Shown here: one piece after another, positions 18,552-26,849 of the stretch
Position numbering within the stretch: position 1 is the stretch's first letter
Layout of the letters: each line of letters begins with the position of its first letter
Assembly (NCBI GenBank): GCA_023256355.1
Contig: JAGDXJ010000038.1
Span: 1 to 34,857, forward strand
Direction: 5' to 3'
From: Nitrososphaerales archaeon
Lineage (GTDB): Archaea > Thermoproteota > Nitrososphaeria > Conexivisphaerales > UBA164
Length of the DNA: 34,857 nucleotides
Notes under the pieces: generated by a model
Database searches by the model: none
What the model saw: only the letters and a program-made list of their open reading frames with translations
Told to the model about the DNA's origin: nothing
Translations under genes and position numbers: made by a program

Positions 18552-19739
18552 ATGAGCAAAATACAGAAAATAGAACCCATAGTTTTAGGAGAAAAAAGCG
18601 GTCCAGCTACATGGGCTTCATTGATGATACTTGTGCGCGTTGAAACTTCTGATGGTATGGTAGGTTATGGTGAAGCTGTGCCAACCCTGAGGATTGGTCC
18701 AGTTGTTGAATCGATCAGAGAAGTTTCGAAAGTTTATGTTGGGAAAGATCCGTTTGAAATTGAAGCTAATATGAAGGAATGGGAGAAACATGATTTTTAC
18801 CTTCACAGCTCCTTTGAGTCAACTACGGCGCTAAGCTCTGTCGATATTGCCTTGCATGATATATTAGGTAAATACCTAAAGGAACCAGTTTACAAGCTAC
18901 TGGGGGGCAAAGTTAGGGACAAGATTCCTGTTTACGCAAATGGATGGTACAGCAACTGCAAAACCCCGGATGATTTTTCAGCTAAGGCTAAAGATACAGT
19001 GAACAAGGGCTATAAAGGGCTTAAGTTTGATCCATTCGGAGGAGAATGGGATTCTATTTCCGATGAAGCTCTCAAGAAAGCATCTGAAATCGTAAAAAGC
19101 ATAAGAGAAGCTGTGGGAGACCATGTTTATCTTATGATCGAGCATCACGGCAGGTTTAATCCAGATGCCGCTGTAAAAATAGCAAATGAACTTTCACAGT
19201 ATGATCCGCTTTTTATGGAAGAGCCTGTTCATCCATGGAATATGATGGGTTTAAGGGATTATAGAGCTAAATCATCAGTTAGAGTCGCGCTTGGAGAAAG
19301 AATAATATCAAAAGAACAGGCTCTTGAATATATATCTGAGGACCTTGTTGATGTGCTGCAGCCAGATATATGTAACATCGGTGGCTTTACAGAATTAAAG
19401 AAGCTTTCTGCGTTAACAGAAGCTTATGGAGTGCTATTGGCGCCTCACAACGCATTCGGTCCTGTTCAAAACGCGGCAACAATTCAGTTTGATGCATGGG
19501 TTCCCGGTCTTTTAATTCAAGAATCTTTCTATGATTATTTTCCTGAGTGGAAAAGAAATCTTGTAAAAAACATGACGCCGGTAGTCAACGGATACTATGA
19601 GGTTAAAGATGGTCCAGGTCTTTCCTTAGAAATTGATGAAAGTGTTCTAGAAAGCTACAGGACAACTGGAGAAGAAGAGTTTAACCCAAATGAACCTGTA
19701 TGGGTAGTCAGAGGGACGTGGTTAACTAGGACCATCTGA
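18552..19739 (+). CDS. Enolase/mandelate racemase superfamily sugar-acid dehydratase, likely D-gluconate dehydratase
   Basis: GEAVPTLRIG, SVDIALHDILGKYLKEPVYKLLGGKVRDKIPVYANG, KGLKFDPFG, MEEPVHPWN, ALGERI, DICNIGGFTELKK, APHNAFGPVQ; embedded among ED genes. Confidence 0.85.
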   Translation: MSKIQKIEPIVLGEKSGPATWASLMILVRVETSDGMVGYGEAVPTLRIGPVVESIREVSKVYVGKDPFEIEANMKEWEKHDFYLHSSFESTTALSSVDIALHDILGKYLKEPVYKLLGGKVRDKIPVYANGWYSNCKTPDDFSAKAKDTVNKGYKGLKFDPFGGEWDSISDEALKKASEIVKSIREAVGDHVYLMIEHHGRFNPDAAVKIANELSQYDPLFMEEPVHPWNMMGLRDYRAKSSVRVALGERIISKEQALEYISEDLVDVLQPDICNIGGFTELKKLSALTEAYGVLLAPHNAFGPVQNAATIQFDAWVPGLLIQESFYDYFPEWKRNLVKNMTPVVNGYYEVKDGPGLSLEIDESVLESYRTTGEEEFNPNEPVWVVRGTWLTRTI

Positions 19740-20814
19740 TTATTCTTTTTATTTCTCCTTTTCCATCACCATTAAGTGCTTCTACACTTTTTTCAGGAAC
19801 GTCTTCATCAGTAATTATTTCTTCTAAAAGGTTTCCATAAATCTCCTTCCACATAGAAAGATAGTTTAACGCTTCGACATAATGTTGTTTTGCTCCGTCT
19901 ACAGTTCCGAAAACAGTTATGTTTTTTTCAACTGCTTCAGTCAACATTTCTCCGGTTATGTTTATGTTTCCCGCTAATGTTGTCCCAAATAATATCTCTA
20001 CTCCGTTATATTTGAGTGCCTGAAGTCCCTTTCCAACTATTTCTGGCCTACCGGTTGTGTCCACAAAGATGTCAGATATCAAGCTTTTTACATCGATTTT
20101 AATCGCATCTTCCTGAATAAAATCCGCGCCAATCCTTTTGCATATGTTTGAAGCAACACCTTCTTTATCGCTCCTCGATATCAAGGTAACTTGAAACCCG
20201 TGAGTAATGAAGAGCATAGAAAAGAGAATTCCTATAGGACCTGCACCTATTATGGTTACTTTTTTGCACCAGTATGAACCGTCTGAACATGTTTTTACAG
20301 ACCTGTTAGAAACGGTTTGATAAACTTCGTATGCTTTTACCAGATTTTTTAAAGGTTCGGTCAAAACGGCTAGCTTGCCCAGATTTTTATCTTTTACCTT
20401 TACGAGGTATTCTTCTTCATCTATAAAATATTCTCTCATAAACCCATCTTTGCCTCTTATTCCCGCTTCTACAAAATCTCCATCTTCACAGTTATCCTGC
20501 CTTCCTATTTTACACTGGATGCATTTTCCAGGCCTCCTAACAATAGGAACAACTAGATCTCCAGGTTTTAAGGACTTAACTTTTTCACCTGTATCCATAA
20601 CCTGTGCAAGCCCTTCATGACCCAGCACCAGTAAGTCTTTGTCAGCTTCAGGTCTTGCGAAATTAAGTAGCCCATTTATTATGCCCCTGTCAGTTCCGCA
20701 GATCCCCGTATAAAGGGTCTTTAAAAGAACCTGTTCGTTTACTGGTTTGTCAGGAGGCATAACTTCTGTCAGAAAGGCGCCTTTTTGTCCTATCTTTACT
20801 GCAATGCCCTTCAT
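19726..20814 (-). CDS. Glucose 1-dehydrogenase, zinc MDR family
   Basis: GICGTDRGIINGLLNFA, VLGHEGLAQVMDTG, CIQCKIGRQDNC, TEPLKNLVKAYE, IIGAGPIGILFSMLF. Confidence 0.88.
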   Translation of the reverse strand: MKGIAVKIGQKGAFLTEVMPPDKPVNEQVLLKTLYTGICGTDRGIINGLLNFARPEADKDLLVLGHEGLAQVMDTGEKVKSLKPGDLVVPIVRRPGKCIQCKIGRQDNCEDGDFVEAGIRGKDGFMREYFIDEEEYLVKVKDKNLGKLAVLTEPLKNLVKAYEVYQTVSNRSVKTCSDGSYWCKKVTIIGAGPIGILFSMLFITHGFQVTLISRSDKEGVASNICKRIGADFIQEDAIKIDVKSLISDIFVDTTGRPEIVGKGLQALKYNGVEILFGTTLAGNINITGEMLTEAVEKNITVFGTVDGAKQHYVEALNYLSMWKEIYGNLLEEIITDEDVPEKSVEALNGDGKGEIKRIIRWS

Positions 20815-20816
20815 AT

Positions 20817-21665
20817 TTATACAACCTCATCAAGAAGTTTTTCCTGTGACTCTTCTAAATCGTTTAATGGGAAAGGCATGTAATTTTTTGGATTGGCTTC
20901 TTTTAACACTTTTTTTCTAAAAAGATAATAATACGGCTTTGGAAACTCATAAAGCGCCAAATTTTTCATGATTTTGACAATTTCTCCGTGTGCGTCAACC
21001 GACCTTTCGTCATAAACTTTAACTATTTTATCTGAAAAATTGGATGTTCCACATACGCCCCCTGCGGCCCCTACACTAACTGATGGGAGCAAAAGATCAT
21101 CCTGTCCCTGATATACGTAAAAGTCTTTTGGCAGTTCATTTAAAAACATTTGAAAAGTTCTTAGATCACCAGAACTGTCCTTTAGCCCTTTAACGTTGCT
21201 GTTTTCTCTTATCAGCTTTGTCAACGTTTCAGGAATTATTGCATTGCCAGTAAATTGAGGTATGTTGTATATAATTATTGGCATATCGATCTTCGATACC
21301 CTATTTAGGTAGGAAAGTATGGTTTCCTGGCTTATTTTAAAATAGAACGGCACAACTACAACAGCAGCATCATAACCCAGATCTTTTGATGTCTTGATCA
21401 TCTTCAAGGTTTCTTCAAAATTGTTTCTGCTTACCCCTGCGTAGGCCGCAATCCCTGAAGGCTTACGTTTGATCGTCGCTTCAAGCATCGTTTTATGTTT
21501 ATCAAAGCTAAAGAAGGCAAAAAGCCCAGTAGAACCCATCGGGAATATGCCTTTTACTCCAATATTTTTTAAAAATGTTAAGAGTGAATCAAGATCTTCT
21601 ACGTTTATATCGCCGTTTCTTACAGGAGTTATCATTGGTGTGATGATACCTTTTACCAAGCTCAT
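20817..21665 (-). CDS. 2-keto-3-deoxygluconate aldolase (DapA/NAL family); ORF track extends to TTG at 21674
   Basis: GIITPMITP, MGSTGLFAF, IIYNIPQFTG, VKGLKDSSGDL (Schiff-base Lys), adjacent to glucose DH. Confidence 0.85.
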   Translation of the reverse strand: MSLVKGIITPMITPVRNGDINVEDLDSLLTFLKNIGVKGIFPMGSTGLFAFFSFDKHKTMLEATIKRKPSGIAAYAGVSRNNFEETLKMIKTSKDLGYDAAVVVVPFYFKISQETILSYLNRVSKIDMPIIIYNIPQFTGNAIIPETLTKLIRENSNVKGLKDSSGDLRTFQMFLNELPKDFYVYQGQDDLLLPSVSVGAAGGVCGTSNFSDKIVKVYDERSVDAHGEIVKIMKNLALYEFPKPYYYLFRKKVLKEANPKNYMPFPLNDLEESQEKLLDEVV

Positions 21666-21719
21666 AACACACAATTGTTTTTTAACAGATTTACACGTTT
21701 CTAAACAAACAAAAAATGA

Positions 21720-22331
21720 TTACTTTAAACAATCTTTAATTCCTTTTAGAATCAAGTACATCGCTACAGCTCCTGGATCTAAATGCCCCCTGCTGTTTTC
21801 TCCATAGTAGCTTGCCCTTCCGATGGTTGCGACCATATTTTTTGTTGAGTTCATACCTTCTTCAGCCGCTTTTAAGGCTCTGTTTAAAACGGTTTCTACC
21901 TGTCCTTTTTCTTCTAGGTTTTCAGTAAAAGGATAGAGCACATCCAAAAAAGTTTTTTGTCCTCTTTTAGCGCCTCCCAGTTCTTCGACAGTTTTTATTG
22001 CTTCTTCAAACATTCGTTTAAGCTCATTTATCGTTAACTCTTTTTTTCCTTTTGATATCCTTCCCATAGCTACCAGCATAGAGCCAAAAAGCGTTCCAAA
22101 TGTTCCAGAAGCTTCTTCCATTATGGTCTTTCCTGCTTCATCCAAAAGTTTCCATATCTCGTTAGAATTTAAGTCTTTATCTAGGGCTCTAAAGCCTCTG
22201 CTTATGTTCACACCAAAATCAGAGTCTCCAATTTCCGAATCCAGGTCAGTAAGCAGCCTTTCATTTTTCTGGATTTCCGTGGAAGCATGCTTTAGAAAAC
22301 ATCTGAAGAATTCTGCATCAAAATTCATCAA
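21720..22331 (-). CDS. dhaL: Dihydroxyacetone kinase DhaL-like (nucleotide-binding) subunit
   Basis: LTDLDSEIGDSDFGVNISRGF, EEASGTFGTLFGSML, GHLDPGAVAM. Confidence 0.88.
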   Translation of the reverse strand: MMNFDAEFFRCFLKHASTEIQKNERLLTDLDSEIGDSDFGVNISRGFRALDKDLNSNEIWKLLDEAGKTIMEEASGTFGTLFGSMLVAMGRISKGKKELTINELKRMFEEAIKTVEELGGAKRGQKTFLDVLYPFTENLEEKGQVETVLNRALKAAEEGMNSTKNMVATIGRASYYGENSRGHLDPGAVAMYLILKGIKDCLK

Positions 22332-23347
22332 GACATCACCGTACTGGCCATAGGAATGGTCTTTACCACAGGCGTAAGAGCCGGCGCAGAAAACAATCTT
22401 TTCATTTCTTCATCAACTTTCAAAATTGCAACTCTGGTGCCCTGCATTTCTATAGATGTTAAAAACTCTCCTACCCAGCTTGCATACGTTTTAAGTCCCA
22501 AGCCATTAAGGTAATTCATTACGTCTCTGTAAAAAACAAGTTTTTCCATGTAGGGTGTTCCCCCTGTCCCCTGTACAACTGCTATTATTTCATCTCCTTT
22601 TTTTACATTCAAATCTTCAACAAGCTTATCGACCATAATTTTTGCCAGCTCCGCAGAAGGAACATACTTTATCCTCTGTACACCGGGTTCTCCATGGATG
22701 CCTATACCAAATTCTATTTCGTCTTCTTTAAGTTCAAAAGAATACTTTCCAGCCGCTGGAACGCTGCAGGGTGTCAGAGCCACCCCTATATCTCTACCAT
22801 TATCTATTACCTTCTGGGCTATCCGTTTAACTTCTGCTATTTCCATACCTTCTTCAGCAGCGGCTCCAGCGATCTTGTGTGCAAGAACAGTAATCGTTGT
22901 GCCCCTTCTCATTTGTTTATCTTTAAGGGCAACATCATCATTAGATATAACGAGTTCTGTTTTTATACTATCATCCTCAGCCAGCTTCATAGCTGCCTTA
23001 AAATTTATCTTATCACCTGTATAATTCATTATTACAGAAAGAACGCCTTTTTCCGTTGCAACCGTTTTCATTGCCTGATAAATCTGCATAGTTGAAGGGG
23101 ATGTAAAGACAGCACCCGCTATCGCAGCGTCCAACATCCCGTAACCTACAAAGCCGCCATAAGCTGGTTCATGCCCGCTGCCCCCTCCTGTAATTATAGC
23201 CACCTTGTCTTTTTTCCTGTATTTTCTGTATATGTTATTGTACTTTGGATCTAGTTCTATAAGTTCTGGGAAAGCCATGACCAAGCCTTCAAGCATTTCA
23301 CGCACTTCTTCTCCAGGTTTGTTCAAAATCTTTTTTATCATAGTCAT
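22328..23347 (-). CDS. dhaK: Dihydroxyacetone kinase DhaK-like (substrate-binding) subunit
   Basis: TGGGSGHEPAYGGFVGYGMLDAAIAGAVFTSPS, MNYTGDKINF, GIGIHGEPGVQ; overlaps dhaL start. Confidence 0.92.
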   Translation of the reverse strand: MTMIKKILNKPGEEVREMLEGLVMAFPELIELDPKYNNIYRKYRKKDKVAIITGGGSGHEPAYGGFVGYGMLDAAIAGAVFTSPSTMQIYQAMKTVATEKGVLSVIMNYTGDKINFKAAMKLAEDDSIKTELVISNDDVALKDKQMRRGTTITVLAHKIAGAAAEEGMEIAEVKRIAQKVIDNGRDIGVALTPCSVPAAGKYSFELKEDEIEFGIGIHGEPGVQRIKYVPSAELAKIMVDKLVEDLNVKKGDEIIAVVQGTGGTPYMEKLVFYRDVMNYLNGLGLKTYASWVGEFLTSIEMQGTRVAILKVDEEMKRLFSAPALTPVVKTIPMASTVMS

Positions 23348-23355
23348 ACTATGAT
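23337..23355. promoter_or_regulatory. Operator-like palindrome on the dhaK start codon
   Basis: ATCATAGT-CAT-ACTATGAT, perfect 8-bp arms, centred on the dhaK start codon (CAT on + strand). Confidence 0.45.
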
Positions 23356-23472
23356 CAAGCTAGGTATTATTTTTTTATGTAAAAAAGAACATGTAAGAAC
23401 CGGAATCCTTTTTTTATTTATAAAAAAGCAAATTCAAAAAAGCTTAAATAAACTATCATAATAAGCTTCATT

Positions 23473-24426
23473 ATGGATTTAGGGTTTCTTAAATTCAGGT
23501 TATCAATGTATTTAACATTGGTTCTTATTGTAGGCTTTACAGCGCTCTTTATCGGCTTCATTTTGTCTTTAGCGGGAATAACCAACATTTTTATCATAAC
23601 GGGTTTTGTTGCAATCATCAACATAGTAGAGTGGCTTTATGGACCAAAGCTCATTGACCTGATCTATCATGTCAGGGAGGCAAAACCTGGGGAATTGCAG
23701 GAAGTTCGCGACGCTATACACAGGATTTCAGAGAGAGCTGGAATTAAAGAGCCTAAACTCATGATAGCTGATATAGATATGCCCAATGCTTTTGCATACG
23801 GTTCTCCAGTAACAGGTAACAGAGTAGCTGTAACAAGAGGTCTTTTAAGAATACTAAATACACAGGAAATAGAAGCTGTCTTGGGTCATGAACTGGGTCA
23901 TATAAGGCACAGGGACGTACAGGTTATGCTTTTTGTTTCTGTTCTGCCAGCAATTCTTTACTATATAGCTTATACGTTTATGCTGAGCTCTTTCTTCGAT
24001 GAAAGAGGAAACGCCAGCGTTCTGGCCATAATCGGATTCTTATCCTTTATAGGATATTTTATACTTAACCTGTTCGTTCTAGCCTTCAGTAGGAGCCGGG
24101 AAACCTATGCAGATATACACGCCACTCAAGTCGTGGATGACGGAGCTAAAAAGCTGAGGGGAGCGTTGGCTAAGCTTTACATTTATTCTTATGTGGTTCA
24201 TAACAGGAAACCAAAAGAAGCAAAAGTTACATCTACAACTAGAGCTCTTTTCATAATAGATCCATCTTCGTTAAACCCGGATGACCTGAAAAATCTTTCA
24301 ATGGAAGAAGCTATAGAATACGTTTCATCCAGAAAGATGAGTACATTGGAAAAGATTGAAGAATTATTCTCAACTCATCCGAACATAATAAAGAGATTGA
24401 ATCTTTTAAAGAAATTGGAGAATTAG
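23473..24426 (+). CDS. htpX: HtpX-like membrane zinc metalloprotease (M48)
   Basis: VLGHELGHIRHRDVQVML plus several hydrophobic segments, SRSRETYADIHAT. Confidence 0.93.
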   Translation: MDLGFLKFRLSMYLTLVLIVGFTALFIGFILSLAGITNIFIITGFVAIINIVEWLYGPKLIDLIYHVREAKPGELQEVRDAIHRISERAGIKEPKLMIADIDMPNAFAYGSPVTGNRVAVTRGLLRILNTQEIEAVLGHELGHIRHRDVQVMLFVSVLPAILYYIAYTFMLSSFFDERGNASVLAIIGFLSFIGYFILNLFVLAFSRSRETYADIHATQVVDDGAKKLRGALAKLYIYSYVVHNRKPKEAKVTSTTRALFIIDPSSLNPDDLKNLSMEEAIEYVSSRKMSTLEKIEELFSTHPNIIKRLNLLKKLEN

Positions 24427-24427
24427 A

Positions 24428-24718
24428 ATGAAAGAAAAAGATAAGCAGATAATCTGGTTAGATTATTTTGACTCTAGTTTAAGCAAAAGCAACGGAAGAA
24501 AAGTACCTAAATCTTTAGCCTTATCTACTCCAAGGCCTGAAAGCATAGAAGAAGGTTTAAAGAGGCTGGGATTAAAATATGAAGTTCATCAAGCCAGGCA
24601 CCCTAAGAGACACTGGAAGCTAACATACTATTTTCAGGTCGAGAAGAAGATGAAGAAGCAACAGCTCTTGAGAAAATTATCAGAAACCGTTAAAGGTATT
24701 AAGACTTTTTCTCATTAA
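24428..24718 (+). CDS. srp19: Signal recognition particle 19 kDa protein
   Basis: IIWLDYFDSSLSKSNGRKVPKSLALSTPRPESIEEGLKRLGLKYEVHQARHPKRHWK. Confidence 0.93.
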   Translation: MKEKDKQIIWLDYFDSSLSKSNGRKVPKSLALSTPRPESIEEGLKRLGLKYEVHQARHPKRHWKLTYYFQVEKKMKKQQLLRKLSETVKGIKTFSH

Positions 24719-24893
24719 GCCACCAGTTAAGGTACTCCTTTTTTGTATCAAGTTTTTGTTTTAATCTTTTTTTATCGGAAAGTTCAATAAGCTGTTGCTT
24801 TGATACATACAGTCCACACTTTTTACATACATACATTTTAGTAGAGATTTCATAAAAAAGGGGTCCGCCGCATTCAGGACATGTATAATCCAT
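24699..24893 (-). CDS. Small zinc-ribbon protein (64 aa)
   Basis: MDYTCPECGGPLFYEISTKMYVCKKCGLYVSK: CxxC...CxxC. Confidence 0.75.
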   Translation of the reverse strand: MDYTCPECGGPLFYEISTKMYVCKKCGLYVSKQQLIELSDKKRLKQKLDTKKEYLNWWLNEKKS

Positions 24894-25020
24894 GTAAAAG
24901 GGTGTTATACCATCTTATTTTAATTTTTTCCCAAAACTTATGAAATATATTAAAGGGATAAATAGGTTAAAAAAAGCTACGTAAATAATTATTTTCAAAT
25001 TTTTTATGCATTAAAATACT

Positions 25021-25039
25021 TAAAGATGAATCATCTTTA
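25021..25039. promoter_or_regulatory. 19-nt palindrome, candidate transcription-factor operator
   Basis: TAAAGATGA-A-TCATCTTTA, 9-bp perfect arms, just upstream of ATTATAAAAA TATA-like box. Confidence 0.5.
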
Positions 25040-25112
25040 CTGCTGATTATAAAAATCCGTTTAATGTTAATTAAAACAGCGCAAAACTTTAAAATCCTTG
25101 TACAAACTAACT

Positions 25113-25310
25113 ATGAGTATGAATAAACAGCTGTTGAACTCGTTTAAGATTAACGATAAGGTCAAGACTGACCTAAACGTTGAAGGGACAGTAGTAAATT
25201 ACGTGGAAATTCAGGGGAAAATATACATAAAGATTAAGTGGAAAAACGGAACATTTGGGGTTTATGGTCCAGAAGAAGTTAAAAGGTACAACATAAAAAA
25301 GGTGGCGTAG
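25113..25310 (+). CDS. Small beta-rich conserved hypothetical protein; ORF track opens at TTG 25098
   Basis: MSMNKQLLNSFKINDKVKTDLNVEGTVVNYVEIQGKIYIKIKWKNGTFGVYGPEEVKRY; TATA-like CTTTAAAAT about 25 nt upstream of ATG 25113. Confidence 0.65.
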   Translation: MSMNKQLLNSFKINDKVKTDLNVEGTVVNYVEIQGKIYIKIKWKNGTFGVYGPEEVKRYNIKKVA

Positions 25311-25318
25311 CTTAGAAT

Positions 25319-26449
25319 TTGAGCGGAAGCCCGTTTAATCTACTTTTTGGTTATACGCCTAACTCCCCAATTCAGTTTATAATTTATATGATTATAATCT
25401 GGGTCCCATATATCATCCTTATTGTTTATGGCCAAAGGTTACAAAGTTATGCTATAATTGCTGATATTAACAGGTATCTTACCAAATTAAAATACGACGC
25501 GGATCAATCAAGGTCAAACCTGATGTCTTACCTCCAAAGAAAAGGGGTATCTGGAGATGGTCAGAAAGTTATTGAAAATATGATTGAAATACAAACTATA
25601 TTCCCTGTTAATTTAGATCCTGTAGGAATAGTTAAAAAAATGGAACACATAATAAGGGTGCAGGATGAAACAATAAAATACAGGATAAAAGAAATAATGA
25701 AAAATGCCAACGAAATAGAGAGGACTGCGGTGTTAAACATGCTCGAAATAGCATCAGCTTTGGATTACGTCTATAAAGTTGTAAGACACTTTTACCTCAT
25801 AGGTAAAAAATTTCCGGACAACATCTACCTTTTAGCTCAGTTACAGATGATACTCCCAAGCATAGTCAAGCAGGCCGACGCTTATCTCTCAGCTATGAAC
25901 GCTCTTGAAAAATCTCTTCCCTTGGGGGATGCTATAGGTCCTATGGTTGTAGCAGAATGGTTAAGAGATAATTCTAAGGTTGATTTGGATGAGGAAACAG
26001 TTTATGGAGAAACAACTATAAACAACAGAAGAGTTGCCATCATAAAAGCAAAAGGGCCAATGGCTAACGTAGGCAATCCTGATAAGGCCCTGCAGCTTCT
26101 TTTAGACGGTCCGTTTAAAGATGCTTCTGCAATAGTAATGATAGATGCAGCGCTAAAGCTGGAAGGAGAGCAGTCAGGGGATGTTGCAGTTGGCATAGGA
26201 GCTGCTATAGGAGGTATTGGAACTGAAAAGTTTAACATCGAAAAAATAGCTGCCGAAAAGAAGATACCTCTATATGCGGTTATAATAAAAGAATCCTTGT
26301 TTGAAGCTATAGCTGTAATGACCAGAGATATAGCTGAAGCTGCAAAAAAGGCAAGAGAAGCTGTTACTGACGTCATCAACAAAAACGTTCCAGAAGGCGG
26401 TTCAGCGATAATAATAGGAGTTGGAAATACTCTAGGTGTTGCTCAATGA
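25319..26449 (+). CDS. DUF1512 family archaeal membrane-anchored protein, unknown function (TTG start)
   Basis: N-terminal hydrophobic helix QFIIYMIIIWVPYIILIVYG; VGIGAAIGGIGTEKF and IIIGVGNTLGVAQ C-terminus. Confidence 0.75.
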   Translation: MSGSPFNLLFGYTPNSPIQFIIYMIIIWVPYIILIVYGQRLQSYAIIADINRYLTKLKYDADQSRSNLMSYLQRKGVSGDGQKVIENMIEIQTIFPVNLDPVGIVKKMEHIIRVQDETIKYRIKEIMKNANEIERTAVLNMLEIASALDYVYKVVRHFYLIGKKFPDNIYLLAQLQMILPSIVKQADAYLSAMNALEKSLPLGDAIGPMVVAEWLRDNSKVDLDEETVYGETTINNRRVAIIKAKGPMANVGNPDKALQLLLDGPFKDASAIVMIDAALKLEGEQSGDVAVGIGAAIGGIGTEKFNIEKIAAEKKIPLYAVIIKESLFEAIAVMTRDIAEAAKKAREAVTDVINKNVPEGGSAIIIGVGNTLGVAQ

Positions 26450-26631
26450 TGAAACAAAAAACGCCTCAGGTGAAGTATTTTAGCGTAGAGGAGTGTCCTA
26501 AATGCGGATACAAGATAAAAAGAGAGTTTAAAGAAGGTGATTATGTATTAAAACAGTCAGGGCTTTGCCCTCGAGATAACACGCCAATGATAATAAGCAT
26601 GATTTATGCCGAAGAGCAGAAAACAAAGTAA
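26446..26631 (+). CDS. Small zinc-ribbon-like protein (61 aa)
   Basis: ECPKCGYKIKREF...GLCPRDN; start overlaps DUF1512 stop (ATGA). Confidence 0.65.
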   Translation: MMKQKTPQVKYFSVEECPKCGYKIKREFKEGDYVLKQSGLCPRDNTPMIISMIYAEEQKTK

Positions 26632-26849
26632 GAAATTCTAACTAACTGTCAAAAATTTTGGTTTGCAGCTTTTTCTAGCTTTAGCAAGAGCATAAAATAT
26701 GATTTGGTAAAATCCAACGGGTAAAGTTCATACAATCCATCTTTAGCTTAAAGCTAAGGCGATTCCGCAATAAACATTAACATCATAACCAAGATTGTCA
26801 CCCTCACAAAGTTAAAAGTTTATAAAACAAAAAAATCAAACATTTACAA

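Noticed and set aside
22694-23095. Plus-strand ORFs (133 and 108 aa) opposite dhaK
   Set aside because: Antisense to strongly conserved dhaK; no independent support.
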